This document shows, piece by piece, positions 19,901 to 31,974 of a stretch of DNA of 64,000 bases (positions within the stretch are counted from its first letter, which is position 1; the number at the start of each line of letters is the position of its first letter). The DNA lies in NCBI GenBank assembly GCA_013398955.1, contig VWPU01001257.1, positions 1 through 64,000 of the forward strand, written 5' to 3'. Position numbers and translations under genes: made by a program. Below the pieces are notes generated by a model, which was not told where the DNA came from, ran no database searches, and was given only the letters and a program-made list of their open reading frames with translations. The stretch comes from Callaeas wilsoni. Lineage: Eukaryota > Chordata > Aves > Passeriformes > Callaeidae.

Positions 19901-22900
19901 CACTTCGGGTCAGTCTCAGTTCCGTGAACAAAAGCTGCTTCCCCAGCTCGTTTCCTGACAGAGCTGATGTCCTGTGCCCCTCTGAGGACTCAGCACTTGC
20001 TGGGAGGCAGCAAGGGAGGGCACTGAGAACTATTTCCTCTGCCAGAGTGCCAGAGATAAGATTTCTAAACAAGCTCCTCAGCCAAGAACGCTTTTTTTTC
20101 CCTTTTTCTCTTTTTTTTTTAATTTTACAGGTTTTTCAAGGGAATCTTGTTCTTCAGAATTGCATCCGCCTCCAACCCCACTTAGAGCTGCCAAAGCCTG
20201 CACTTCCCCCGGGACCAGCCTGCAAGCGGCAGAGATGGATGGGATGACATGGGCATGACTTCACTCTTCCGTCCTGCTGCCGGAGCCGGGGTTGTCAGGA
20301 TTCCCAGAGGACTCCCCTGCTCTGGCCCTATGTTGCAGCCCCTCCATCCCCCCTGGATCAACCCTAGAGACCACAGCCATGGGGTACCACAGCCCCTGCC
20401 CCAGCGTCAGGGCTGGATGGGGCCCCGGGGATAGCATCCCTGCAAGCAGCAGCGAAGCCTAACATCACTCCAGGCTCTGACTCTGCTCTCTCCACACAGA
20501 TCCAGCCCCTGTTTAGCTCAGGAAGGGACAGTGTCTGTGGTCGTGTGAAAGATGCTCGTGCCTGCCCTGAGAAGCTTTCTGGGAATCAGTGAGGGAACTA
20601 AACTGGCCGTGCAGAGTTCACCTCCCCTCCTCCACAAACCCAAGCAGGTCGTTGTCTCTCTGTGAGTCTCGATCCCTCCTTGTGACACAGATATGCCCCA
20701 GTCCTGGCCCTTCACACAGAAAAATGTTCCCCAAACCACTGTAGCCTTCAAGAAATAAAAGCCCCTGCCTTGCTCCTGCCCTGGCGGTTTGCAGCCCCCC
20801 TTGCTTGTAGGCTGTTGTGGGATCAAACGCTTCAGGCTGATTTATCCATGGGACATGGAAGCGCAGACAGATGGGAGGGAGGGCAAGCCCAGCCGGGCGA
20901 TAAATCACAGCAGGGCAGCTCTGCGGCTGTGCCGGTCACCGCGTTCCCAGCGAGATCAATGCTCGAGCCTTGAGCCGTGTCCCTGTCCCGTTCCCTGGGG
21001 AGGGCAGACATCCAGCTCCCCAGGCGTGCTGCACCCCGGCATTATCCCCGCTGTGCCCCCCGCCAGGAACAGCCCTGAGCAGTGACCAGGGGACAGAACC
21101 GCAGGCTCAGCAAGTTTCCCACTTCCCTTCTTTGCTCTCCCCCTTGGGAAGTTTGCTGGAAAAACCGGGAAGCACACTCGCTGCTGGGATGAGGCTGCCA
21201 GCAAGGGCTGTCTCGTGGGATCTGGGACAGGACAACCTGCCTTGAACTTACTCTCAAGGACGTCTGTCTTGCAAAGCTCAGCACAGCACAAGGAGATCCC
21301 AACGGGCTTTTGATGAGCTTCCAGCAAGATAAAGGAGCTTCCCTGACCCCGCTCCATCTCCCTGAGCGAGATCATCAACAAACCAGTGCCGCTGCAGCCT
21401 GCGGCTCAGACGGGCTCCCGACTCTCATGTCCACACGTGTCGGGTGCTTAAATTAATGTCACCGCTGGAGAAAGGAGGGACCCAGGGGTCCCCTTTGGTG
21501 CCAAGACTTGTCCGGGCTGTCCATCCATCAGCAGGGGAGGAAAGAAGAGCCTAGCTGGCAACTGCTCCTGAGAAAATACGGGGCTCTCAGCCCTGCACGT
21601 AGCAGATTGCGAGGCTCAGACCAGAGAAGATTTCTGTCCCAAACCAGCCTCCAAACCCCCAAATTTATTAACCTGCTCTATGCAAACAGCCACTACAAAC
21701 TCTGCAGGTCCGGGCTTTGGGGCTCCCTCCTCGGGCGCCATTAGTGGGTGTAATGAGCTGGAGATAATTGCTGCCTCGGGGACACAATTAACTCTTTCCT
21801 GCCCTGGTCCAGCTGGGGCTTTTGCATCCCGCAAGAGCAATTCCCTCCCTCCTTCCCCCGGGTTCCTTAGAAAACTTCCATTCCTCTTCCTTCTCAAAGT
21901 GAGCCTCTGAATCAGAGTCTGACGAATGCCACGAGTTCACTGATGTGTGGCTGTGATTTAGAGATGGAATATATTTGGAATGTATAATTTATTTCAGGTA
22001 TCTGAGGCATCAGTGAAACTGGGAGCAAGCAGTGAGTAAATCAGTCATACCCTTGTGATGATGGGGGCTGCAGCCTTTACGTTGCTCTGAAAATCCTGCT
22101 TCCATGCAGCTAGGAGAACATGATGAAGGATGGGCACTGTTTGGGGCTGCAGGGATAAATCAGGCACCCCAGAGGAGGAGGTGATGTTGGGAGACTTTAA
22201 TGACAGCGCTGCCATTGGGACACAACCTCTGGCAGAAAGGTCAATGTTGCATAGCTCTCTGTCCTGGGGCAAGGATCGCCTTGAACCAGGTGCTGCCCAA
22301 AGAGCTGCTCCAAACCTGCCCACCTCCACCTCCAAGTACCACCTGGAAGCAGCAGAAGAGGAACCAGGCAAAAAGTCCACCCTCCTCCCTGCCTCTCTGG
22401 TCGTTGCCTTTACAGCAAATCACTTTTTCAGAAATGCGGAAGATGTGAAATATGAAGACAGAAATTGCCAGCGACTTTTAATTTGGGTTCTGCCAATTTT
22501 TCTGTTCCAGCTATTGATTTTCCATAAAGATTAATCTCTGCTCCCAGCCCTCTCTGACAGGCACTATCTGGATGTTTTGCTTACCCTGAGTGTGGAAATA
22601 TATGTTTTATTAAGTGTCAGAGCTCACTAATGAGAAGAAGGAGGAAAATCAATTGTCTGCTTATATCTTGATCTCAGACAGGACTAACAAGTTCTTTATT
22701 TTGATGCTGTGGACAGGACAGGCAGAGTGACAAACAGCGACAGTGGCTGTCAGCTCTGTCACAGAGACAGCTCAGCTGATGAGGAAGGCAAAGGGTTACG
22801 TGGTGTTGGTTGCTTCAAACACATTTGTATGTGTATTCATTCAAAGAGATTCATAGAATGCTATAAAATCCTATAGCTGAATTGATCCCTGATGCAAAGT

Positions 22901-23125
22901 GATGGAAAACACTAAAATTTCAGCTGCAGACTCTAAGCAGGTTTATTCTCCTATCCCCAAAACCCAGGAAACAGCTTGGCCAGCAGCTCAGGGTAGGGGC
23001 AGCCAATGGGATTCCATTTTTCCATGCTGGAGTTGGGATTCAGGTTAGTATCTATGGCAATAGAAGTACAAGCAAGCTCAGTGCACATAAACCCCATTTC
23101 AAACATGCACCATGCTGTGCTCATA
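16926..23125. other. Intergenic stretch without recognised genes
   Basis: No coding exon could be identified on either strand. It includes the CpG-rich patch at 17640-18010, listed separately. A T-rich run lies near 20090-20120. From about 21750 to 22640 there is AT-richer sequence with TAATTA/TTTAAT-type motifs that could be regulatory. In human, SRMS and PTK6 tyrosine kinases sit beside FNDC11; nothing resembling a tyrosine-kinase exon is present here. Confidence 0.7.
17640..18010. promoter_or_regulatory. Orphan CpG-rich patch
   Basis: This stretch has a marked local rise in CpG (GCCGGCGTGGGAC, CGCCGCCCGCC, TTGCGTAACGGCCCCG, CACCGCCCGCGC) with AT-containing flanks. It resembles a small CpG island but has no gene attached on either strand. 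An open minus-strand frame (18010-17381) runs through it but looks like no known protein. It could be a promoter for a noncoding transcript or an enhancer. Confidence 0.35.
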
Positions 23126-23215
23126 GAAGGTGCTCAGGTGGAACGAGATGAGCATTAAGGTCCCTTCCAGACCAAGCCATCCTGTGATTCTATGATTCCA
23201 TGACTCCTCCTTGGG
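23126..23215 (+). mobile_element. CR1 retroposon 3' tail
   Basis: The sequence GAACGAGATGAGCATTAAGGTCC followed by TTCCAGACCAAGCCATCCTGTGATTCTATGATTCC is the hallmark 3' end of avian CR1 LINEs, whose tails finish in ATTCTATGA-type repeats. Only the last roughly 90 bases are present, the usual result of 5' truncation during insertion. Confidence 0.8.
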
Positions 23216-24159
23216 CATCTGGCACAGAGCCCAGCTGGAACAGGAGGCAAGGTAAGCTGGACCTCCACAGGACTCTTCTCATACCCTCAGACCACCAAGG
23301 CTGATTGGAAAGGACAGCTCCAGTTCCCAGCACACACGGTCCAAACAACAGGATAGAGACTAATGACATGAGCACGAACATACATTTCCCACAGAAACTT
23401 GTGTAATTATCAAATACTGATCTCTGCTGGCCCTCCTTCCCAAACAAGGCTACCAACCTGCTTTCACTCGTATTTGTTATCTCCCTTGTCTGTTAGAGGA
23501 TCACACCTGACAGCTGTATTGTTAATCTCTTGGCAGCTGTGAAATGAAACGGTAAGCTCCAGCTGCCTTGAGAAGATGCATTGATTTCGTAAAATGACAG
23601 ATCGCCTCCTCCCTTGATGTTCAAGCAGGAGCTCGGGGCTGGCGTTATGGATCCTGCCTGTCATTCAATTAAAAAAGCTTAGCAGAGACGGTCCAGCTGA
23701 GCGCACCAGACAGCATTAAGCCTAAGCCCTGACCCAAAGATTTAATAGCAGGGAGTACGAAGGCACCTTCAGCCCCAGAGGCTCGATCAGTTTGCTGATG
23801 AGTTCACCAGCTGGGGTATGGAGCTTGCCACAGTGAACCAGGCAAGCCACTCACTTGTCCTCAGTAACACAGCTGACTGGGCAGCCAGGTCCCATAGAAA
23901 AGCAGAGCAGGAAAATCTCTTCCTTCCCAGAAGGAAGTTTGCCGCACTTAATGGAGCATTTTATATCCTATTTCAACACAGCTCTTTCATAAGGATTATA
24001 TGTTTGACAAAACTCTTAACACTGTGAAACAGCCTCAGTCTCACTGTGGAGAGTGAAGTGCTGGTGTCTGGCCTCAGACGGACTTTGCAAGCATCTCCCT
24101 CCGAAAGCAAATAAGCCCCCATTCGCAGCAATGCCATAAAGCCCAGTGGCCTTTATCTG

Positions 24160-24375
24160 AGATTTAGATTACATATTAGGAAGAAATTCTTCCCTGTGAG
24201 GGCGATGAGGCCCTGGCGCAGGTAACCCAGAGACGCTGTGGCTGCCCCATCCCTGGAAGTGTTCAAGGCCAGGTTGGAGGGGACTTGGAGCAACCTGGTC
24301 TAGCAGGAGGTGTCCCTGCCCATGGCAGGAGGTGGAACAAGGTGACCTTCCAGTCCAAGCCATTCTTTGAACCTA
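24160..24375 (+). mobile_element. CR1 retroposon fragment
   Basis: Typical CR1 3'UTR text in plus orientation: TTAGGAAGAAATTCTTCCCTGTGAGGG, GGCTGCCCCATCCCTGGAAG, GGAGCAACCTGGTCTAG, then CCTTCCAGTCCAAGCCATTC. No reverse transcriptase part is present; the copy is heavily 5'-truncated. Confidence 0.88.
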
Positions 24376-24519
24376 CAGTTCCATGGTTCCATCACTGTAC
24401 ATTCCATCTTCCCTGGTTCCACCATCCCATTGTGGCGCAGCGGAGGCACCGAGTGCCCTGGTGCTGCCAGGGGGAAGCGGCTGGGAAGGAAATTACTGGG
24501 ATTTACTGCCATCGCTACC

Positions 24520-24582
24520 CACGGCTGGGGCATGGAACGGGATGAGCTTTAAGGTCTTTCCAACACGAACGATTCTGTGAAT
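24520..24582 (+). mobile_element. Second CR1 3' tail
   Basis: A further CR1 end piece lies 140 bases after the previous one: GGGGCATGGAACGGGATGAG, TTTAAGGTCTTTCCAACACG, then GATTCTGTGA. It may be a separate insertion or the end of the neighbouring element split by the unrelated sequence at 24376-24519. Confidence 0.65.
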
Positions 24583-24694
24583 TACGGAGGGGAGGGAACG
24601 GCTCCGGGGTTGTCCTGGTTCAGCCGCAGCTCCCCAGGCCGAGGGGTCGCCATGGCAACGGCCGCGTCCTGCGGGGCCGGGCCGGGCCGGGACC

Positions 24695-25172
24695 GGAGCA
24701 CCTGGACACAGCTCCCGGGACCTGGGGAGCACCTGGACACAGCTCCTGGGGCCTGGGGAGCACCTGGACACAGCTCCCGGGGCCTGAGGAGCACCTGGAC
24801 ACAGCTCCCGGGGCCTGGGGAGCACCTGGACANNNNNNNNNNNNNNNNNNNNNNNNNNNNNNNNNNNNNNNNNNNNNNNNNNNNNNNNNNNNNNNNNNNN
24901 NNNNNNNNNNNNNNNNNNNNNNNNNNNNNNNNNNNNNNNNNNNNNNNNNNNNNNNNNNNNNNNNNNNNNNNNNNNNNNNNNNNNNNNNNNNNNNNNNNNN
25001 NNNNNNNNNNNNNNNNNGGAGCACCTGGACAGAGCTCCCGGGGCCTGAGGAGCACCTGGACACAGCTCCTGGGGCCTGGGGAGCACCTGGACAGAGCTCC
25101 CGGGGCCTGAGGAGCACCAGAACACAGCTCCCGGGGCCTGAGGAGCACCTGGACACAGCTCCTGGGGCCTGG
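24695..25172. repeat. 31-bp GC-rich minisatellite, interrupted by gap
   Basis: A tandem array whose unit starts GGAGCACCTGGACACAGCTC and ends CCTGG or CCTGA, exactly 31 bases. Units begin at 24695, 24726, 24757, 24788 and 24819 (cut after 14 bases by the gap), then at 25018, 25049, 25080, 25111 and 25142. Units differ by one to three bases (ACA/AGA, CCTGG/CCTGA). Because 31 is not a multiple of three, all frames stay open and give long spurious ORFs on both strands. The right side starts out of register with the left, so the gap length is not a whole number of units. Confidence 0.95.
24833..25017. other. Assembly gap (185 N)
   Basis: The window has a run of N here, inside the minisatellite. 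Its true length is unknown; collapsed or extra repeat units are likely. Confidence 0.99.
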
Positions 25173-26080
25173 GGAGGTGGGTCGGAGCCCGAGGGGGCAG
25201 CCCCCGGGTGCCCCTGCGACCTCTCCAAACCCCGGCCTGGGTGAGCACAGAGCCTCCTCCTTGGGTGATGCAGCCGCCACCCCCCGGCTGCAAATAGAGC
25301 AGCAGTGCAGGGAATTCAGCCAGCCCTCCCTGGCAGGGGGGAAAAAAAAATGGATGTAAAAACATGGGAAAAAGCAAGGGAAAACAAGCACAATGACAGC
25401 TCGGTCTGTGGGCAAACACATTGCTCGGCAGAGCCAAATCCCTCCAAGAGTGGGGAATGTCACCTGGCGCGTGTGCTGGTCCTGCTGCTTCATACGCGAT
25501 GCCGGGAGCTGGCACTGCTTTGGTTTAGGTCGGGTTTTTTTGTGGAAGAAAGAAAGTGAAAAGGAAATACAGCTTGTTTTTCTCGTAGTTGACAGCTCTC
25601 TTGGAAGATAAAGTTGCAAATGAGTGACTTACTATAAACTGTGGTACAGCTCAGGGCCAGACAGCTGAAAGGTTTACAACTGCTTGGAATTCCTATGAGG
25701 AAGTGTTATTAGCTCTGTTATGAATTTAGGGAAAATGAGGAGAAGAAAAATGGCTTTTTCAAATAGATCTCACCATCTAGCTTCTACAAGTCATGTAAGA
25801 ATTAAGATATCCCAGACAGATCTTAGTTTCAGAATACTGTATTTGTTTTGCTTTCAAATCAAGTGTGTTCACCTTATGAAAGCCACCTAAATGTCCAGCT
25901 AGGTTCTCATTACAGTATCACTGACAACAGGGACACAGGCATTTATTTAGCTAATTGCTGTTTATGGTACATAAACTGTGTAAGCCACAGGCACTTCAGC
26001 TAAAGCGCAACAGAGAAACACCTTCCACCTTGGCACAGATGGCACCGCCAGCCGAGGTACATCTTTGCCAGTAAACGAAA
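25173..26080. other. Intergenic stretch, nothing recognised
   Basis: No coding or repeat feature was identified. The first 150 bases are GC-rich, then the composition falls to AT-rich. A purine tract at 25545-25575 contains GAAAGTGAAA, a chance-level match to an interferon-response core. Confidence 0.6.
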
Positions 26081-26084
26081 TATA

Positions 26085-26378
26085 AAATCATCCCAGAATG
26101 GCTTGAGTTGGAAAGGACCTTGAAACTCATCTCATTCCAATGCCCTGCCATGGGCAGGGACACCTTCTACTAGACCAGGTTGCTCCAAGCCCCTTCCAAC
26201 CTGGCCTTGAACACCTCCAGTGATGGGGCAGCCACAGCTTCTCTGGGCAATCTGTGCCAGGGCCTCACCACCCTCATAGGGAAGAATTTCTTCATAATAT
26301 CCTATCTAACCCTGCCCTCTGTCAGGTTGAGGCCCTTCCCTTTTGTCCTGTCACTCCAGGCCCTTGTAAACAGCTAAG
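26085..26378 (-). mobile_element. CR1 retroposon fragment
   Basis: This is reverse-complement CR1 3'UTR. It starts with AATGGCTTGAGTTGGAAAGG, continues through CATGGGCAGGGACACCTTC and GGGGCAGCCACAGCTTCTC, and ends near CTCTGTCAGGTTGAGGCCC. The element points away from FNDC11, which starts about 850 bases further on. Confidence 0.9.
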
Positions 26379-27207
26379 ATTAACCCAGAAGTGGTGCTGC
26401 AAGAACCACTGCCTAAACATCTCCACAGCAATCTATTACCTATTTACAGGTGCTTTACCTGTGTGTCATTCTCTTACTGTACATTGCAGAAAAGCAAGAA
26501 AGCAAGTATACCTCGTGGTCTGAGATGATGCAAACCAAAACCAAGGATAGGGAAAGCAGCACATCTCTGAAAACATTGTCAGGTTATGACTGTCAATCCA
26601 CTGGTGAAGGTAGAAGTGCAAGGAAAATGCTGTCATTCCTCTTGGAAGCTGTCATGAGGTGGCATTCGGTGGATTGTGTTGTTCTGCCTGCTGCATTCCA
26701 GCTCACGTGGGGGCAGAGGGTTAATTTGAATCACCAAGGTGATTATGTAGCTGTAGGAACTGGCTGAGAAGATGGGCCTCAAACCTCAACAGCCTGGCAG
26801 ATTACAAAGAGAGAAAAATAGACATCTCCAGAGAGGCAGGAGAATGGAAAGAAATTGCTTACAGGAGTACAAAGGCAGCTAATTAGAATGAAACAAGATA
26901 ATAAGATAGGGAGAAATTTTGGCAGAGTGTATCAGAGAATAGTTCCTGTCAGTGAATCTATTAAATAGAAGTAGAACCTCTCAAGGGCAGGCAGAGGGAG
27001 ACCACTTGGAATACATATAAGTAGATGATACAAAACATTAGAAACCATACAAGTATAAAGGAAAATTCCTCTGGAACTACATATAGTCTGACGGTTCTTT
27101 ATAAGCTAAGCTTTAATTAAGAGAGAAGAGTCACAGCCATGATTGTACTCCCTTGCAGCTGCTTTTCCTTTGGTTCTTAATGTTATTATTGTTGCTTTCC
27201 TACACAG
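26379..27207 (+). other. FNDC11: FNDC11 upstream region / 5'UTR intron end
   Basis: No coding sequence is seen. A pyrimidine-rich acceptor GCTTTCCTACACAG ends at 27207, 18 bases before the FNDC11 ATG, so an upstream noncoding exon is expected. I could not place that exon or the promoter; there is no CpG island in this AT-rich stretch. Confidence 0.5.
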
Positions 27208-27225
27208 CACCCAAGCTTTGGAAAC

Positions 27226-28194
27226 ATGGCTAAGGTTTTGCATGAGACTGAAACCAGTTCGGACAGTACCGCACCCAGAGAAGAACAGGATGACAATGCC
27301 AGCATGGAGCAGTACCTGAGAAACAAAAACCTTGTTCTGGATTTCCTGCGCTCTGATCTGAACCCCTACCACCTCCAGTACCACCGGAACAAAGTTCATC
27401 TTCTGAAGAAGTGTTACTTTTACTTGAAGTTTGAGCCCAGATACGTGCGCGTGAGAGACCAGAACAATATGATGATTTTTGCTGACATCTTGCAAATATC
27501 AAACCCCTGCCAACTCCAGAAGATCAAGAAGGTGGGGAAAAAACAGACTGAAATCCAGCTGGCACTTTTAACTGACCTGTTGGAACAGTTGGAACAAGGT
27601 CGGGAGGAGCTGAGCCGTTACGTACAGATCTGTGACGCGGAAACTTTCCTCTCCCAGTGGGACTTGAATATAGAGAGAGTACTCAAGCTCTCCATGTTCT
27701 TCAATAAGCTCATTGCCTTGGAAGAGCCAAGGAAGCTCCATGTCAAGCACAATTTGGTGTCACAGATACATCTTGGAGGTGCTCTACACCCTCCCATTAG
27801 TTTTTCTCTCTATACGAAGAAGCCGCCGATTTTTGATCGCACAGAGTCGTTTGCATGCCAGACCTGGGCCCAGCTCAAGTGGTTCACTGAAAGTCAAGAG
27901 TCGCACCTCGAACGATGGCAGCTGGAGGTCAAGCTAGTGACAGATGACAGTCAGACAGAACCAGGATACGGCCGGACCCAGGAAGTCATCTCCAACCTGT
28001 GTGTAATCAGCCACCTGGAGCCTGGCAGGTTGTATGAGTTCACAGTGAGGAGATCCACCACTCACACGCTCGTCTACTCGCAGTGGCGCGACTGCATTAT
28101 ACTGAAGACAAAAACTCACCCTGCTGAAGACGCCAAGGAAGCCCACAACCGCAGCCTGATGAGGTGGCTCACAAGGCAGACTCCCTCACTTTAA
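27226..28194 (+). CDS. FNDC11: FNDC11, fibronectin type III domain protein
   Basis: One uninterrupted coding exon of 322 codons, close to the human length of about 318 (formerly C20orf195). The N-terminal half is helical and charged (EQYLRNKNLVLDFLRSDLNPYHLQYHRNKVHLLKKCYFYLKF, then a coiled-coil-like LLTDLLEQLEQGREELSRYV). Residues about 200-305 form the fibronectin type III-like domain (FACQTWAQLKWF, WQLEVKL, LEPGRLYEFTVR, YSQWRD). No signal peptide or membrane segment is seen. The ATG at 27226 has a favourable GAAACATGG context and follows an acceptor by 18 bases. The function is poorly known, reportedly testis/ciliated-tissue biased in mammals. It converges with HELZ2, as in human 20q13.33. 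Confidence 0.93.
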   Translation: MAKVLHETETSSDSTAPREEQDDNASMEQYLRNKNLVLDFLRSDLNPYHLQYHRNKVHLLKKCYFYLKFEPRYVRVRDQNNMMIFADILQISNPCQLQKIKKVGKKQTEIQLALLTDLLEQLEQGREELSRYVQICDAETFLSQWDLNIERVLKLSMFFNKLIALEEPRKLHVKHNLVSQIHLGGALHPPISFSLYTKKPPIFDRTESFACQTWAQLKWFTESQESHLERWQLEVKLVTDDSQTEPGYGRTQEVISNLCVISHLEPGRLYEFTVRRSTTHTLVYSQWRDCIILKTKTHPAEDAKEAHNRSLMRWLTRQTPSL

Positions 28195-28229
28195 TGGTTT
28201 AATGAAAAAGATGAAAAAGAGTAATTAAA

Positions 28230-28235
28230 AATAAA
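28230..28235 (+). terminator. FNDC11: FNDC11 poly(A) signal
   Basis: AATAAA lies 36 bases after the FNDC11 stop, so the 3'UTR is very short. Downstream signals such as the AATAAATAA near 28742 could give longer forms. Confidence 0.65.
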
Positions 28236-28935
28236 TTGTTTAAACAGTTTGCATGAAATCAAACTAGCTCTGTTTTCAACAGCAATTTTACAGGTGCCTT
28301 CCCGAAGTCTTTCCAGGTTAGCAGTAACCCATTTGAAATTTCTCGCAAAAAACCCCCACCTTTAGGCAGCATTTGGGACTCAACGGTTTTGTCCCACTGC
28401 CAGAGGTGACAGGTGGGAGCAGCCAGAACCAGGAAGTCTTGCAGGACACCTCCGAAGCAGAGCACAGGAGACAGAAGCATCTCCACCATCCAGTACCTTC
28501 CATCCACTAAAGGATGCTCAGCGTCGGCTTCGTCCAATGATGTTTTGGGTTTTTATTGTCTTTCCTCCAAAATACCTGAACTTAAGTTCTTAAGTTCTTC
28601 AAATCATCCACCTAGACTTATGTCCATCACTGATTTCTCTCACCCTCTACACCCTGTGCCTTAGAGATACCTAAGCATGACTTCACCCCTCTATAGTGCA
28701 TGGAAAGATCACTTTAATTAAAAACAAACAACCAAAACCCAACAATAAATAACCTCCAAGCCTCCTAACAAACAGGGAAGGGTAATACATCAATATAGAA
28801 AAAATTATTTTTCTGCCAAAAACCTGCAGTTAATGTTAGTTTTCTTTTTTAACACTTGGTTCAATCCAAACAGAGCTGTTCCCACACAGATTCTAGCCGA
28901 ACCACCACATAAACAGACTTTTTAGTAATAAAATT

Positions 28936-31900
28936 TATTATTTAAATAATTCAAATCATTTTTACAATTATGGCTTAAATATCAAAAAAGGAATGTTGAG
29001 GTTCATTCTTATAAACAGTCAAAGCAGATAAAAATATTTGTATCCAAAAGGTCATTTGAGGTTTGCTGCGAGTCACAGACATACAAAAGATAAAAACCTA
29101 CCCCATTTCAAGTTCCTTAATTCACACTTCATGACACTTGACATTTCATTTCTATTTTTAAAAACAACCAACAATTTATTGCAGTAAATTGATTGTCCTA
29201 CACAGATCTGTCCAAATCCTCAAAAACAGTCTGGCTGGCCTGATACTGGCCTCACCACTGGCTGCCTGCACAGGTTCCCCTTGTTCAATTTGTGCTCAAG
29301 CTCTAGCTAGTGCCGAGGAAATTGAGTAAATGCTGTTGGGTGAACTGACATTTGTGTCCTGCAGCCATGTGCTTTTGTCTTTGACTGTGGAGAACACAGA
29401 GCCTGGACTGGACAGACGCCCTGGGCACCACGCTGCCAGGGTGTTCCTACCGGGATTACGAAAAGTTTGGTATTTTAAGAATATTGCTCAAACATAAAAT
29501 TCTTTCAAAAGTAAATTCAAAACTGCATGCAAATGAAACCAGGCTAATTTGAACTTTTTTTCCTCTATTGATTTCTATGATTCTCTGCATGAGCATAAGG
29601 ACAAAAAATATGATACTCAGCTGTCACTACAGCCTATAAAAAGTTTAATTGCACTTTCTGCTATCCCTGACTATTGCATGACCAGCTCTCCAGGAAGCTG
29701 CACACAGCGCCAGCAGCCCAAGGGCCCAGCCTGGCTGTAACTGCTGCTTGGGTTCATTTCCTAATCACCAGTTATAAAATACATCCTCAGAGGAAAAAAA
29801 AATAACATGTATATTGTCTTGCAACACAGAGGTGACCAAGCAAAGCATTTCAATCTACCTCCACGGAGTAGAAATAAACACTTTTTTCCCACTAAGGACA
29901 AAGGGAGTTGCTTTATGAGGAGTCTCTCTTGGCCAAACCCCCTCCAAGAGCACTGACTAAACTGCTACACCTGGGGTGAGTCGCCTTGTTTGTGTTATAT
30001 GTATAAAATAACCAACACAAAACCCGGGGGAGAAACTCTTCACTTACAGGAGATCATGAAAATTAGACCCACTGGTTCTAAAGGAACCGAGGTGGCTTTG
30101 TTAAATGAAGCTGGCACCGTGCTAAAGTAGTTATCCCAACAATTCCAGCATTTTCTGCAATTCTCCATAGGATCTCAGAGCTAGATTATTGCATTTCAGT
30201 AGTCCACAGAACGATCCCCAGACAATCTTATTTTGGAATTGCAATAATGTTTGCTAATCAGGCTGGTGCAGAGTCTTTTAAGATCCCACCCAGGACAACT
30301 TCAAAGAGGAACAATGAATTTTACACCTTACCAGCTTCTATCAAGCATCTTTAGAACCAGCAGGAGATACTTCCTATGGGTTTTTATCCTTCATGGAATT
30401 GCCAGCTATATGCCCACTATTATGCTTCAGCAGGACAAGAGCAAGCCTGGGTGGTCTTTGGCATACAGCTCACACCCCCCAAAGGCAGACTGCAGGAAGG
30501 TAGTTTAAAACTAGGAAGAGAACAACAAAACTTCTCCACAGGTTCTGAAGTCAAGTCTAACACAGAGTCATGAGAAGAAACACAGTATTAAATAGAGACT
30601 TTTCCAGACACAATGCTTTCCTATTGCCATTCCTCCAAGCAGGAAAGAGCCATGCTGGATTTCAGTCGCAAACAGGACAAAATTCCTCCTGCCATGGCGC
30701 TGTGACATCACAGAGATCCACAAGGAAAGCTTGTGTCCCAGCACAGTACAGACTTGGTACAATGCCATGATTGCATCTCAGCTCCATCCCACATGAACAC
30801 ATAAGGACAGCCAAGCATGTGGTTTGGGGAGAGCTGAGACAGGCACTTCATACATTCAGAACTGAAATGAGATAAAAGACACCCTCCCTCAAAACTGTCA
30901 TGCTTCCAACAGCAGCTCCATGATTCTCAGAGGGCACCATTCGCCACAATACATCTCTATCAGCCACGTGTCACTGGGTGAAAGCAGCCTCTGTGGTGAA
31001 CCACAGCTTCCAGCTCACAGCAGTTTGGCTACAGAAAATATAAAAATACATTATACACATACACTCCTTCACTGCTCTTAAAAACTCAGGCCATAAGTCT
31101 GTGAAACCAATTCACAGAGTTAAAAGTTAATAAATTAAAAGCAGCTTTAAAAAAAATGTCGGGTAGGAAAGGGAGAGGGGATTAACAGGAGATTTCAAAT
31201 AAAATTCTGAACAGTTTAAAATGGGCTGACAAATCCCAACGTTTCCTGGTAGGAGCGGTCCCCGCTTTTCATTGCCTTTATGTTGGTGAGGACAACCTCC
31301 TTTGTACAAAGAACATGTAAATCTATTTACAAAATCACCTTGGCCTTGCCGCTGCAATATTTACATGCTCAGAGAACAACATTTTGGCTAGACAAAGAGT
31401 GGTGCATGCATCTCTCGTTGCTTTCCTCCTTCACTTAAAAAAAAAAAAAAAGTAAAAAATGAGAAGTCTTAAAAATCTCCTGTCCTTGGATTTAAAATGA
31501 AAGGCAGTACTCAGAAGCTTTGGTCCTCCATGGCAAACAGCAGCTTGCTGCGCCGCTCTCCTGTGTGCAGTCGTTCCACCCCGATGAATGGACTGAGCAT
31601 TTGATCCCCAGAGTGCAACCCCGACAGCTGGAGTAAATATTTGGTCCCCACAAACTGCAGCTGCGGTGGCAGGTAGGATGAGGGTTCTGCTGAGCAACTT
31701 ACAGTTACAAAAATAGTATCATCATCAGTAAAGTCACATGCCCATCATCCGTCTCCAATGCCTTTTTGGTTTGCTAGAATTGGAAGTTCCTGCCCAAGAT
31801 TGCACTGATTAAAACCACCCCAAGATGCTGAAGCAGACGCTGAAGCTGAGTTGTCACGGTGCAGGAAGCTCCCAGATCCCCCGCTGCATTTGGCTCCGTA

Positions 31901-31974
31901 GGTCATTGAATAATGGAAAGATTTGGTCCTTCCCAAGGCACACATAACACGGCTCAGGCAGAGAGGGCCCATCC
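28936..31974 (-). other. HELZ2: Presumed HELZ2 3'UTR and convergent intergenic DNA
   Basis: This AT-rich, gene-free 3 kb follows the HELZ2 stop on the minus strand. Minus-strand AATAAA signals are at 29175-29180 and 28936-28941; the nearer kilobase after the stop has no clear signal, so a long 3'UTR is likely but unproven. An A run at 31438-31452 is present. If HELZ2 ends at 28936, about 700 bases separate the FNDC11 and HELZ2 cleavage sites. Confidence 0.45.

Noticed and set aside
25552..25561. GAAAGTGAAA, a third ISRE core
   Set aside because: It lies in a purine-rich tract away from any start site; about two such cores are expected by chance in a window of this size.
24493..25619. Minus-strand frames of 340-345 codons across the minisatellite
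   Set aside because: They are made of the 31-bp repeat and the N run, and exist because the period keeps every frame open. No protein likeness.
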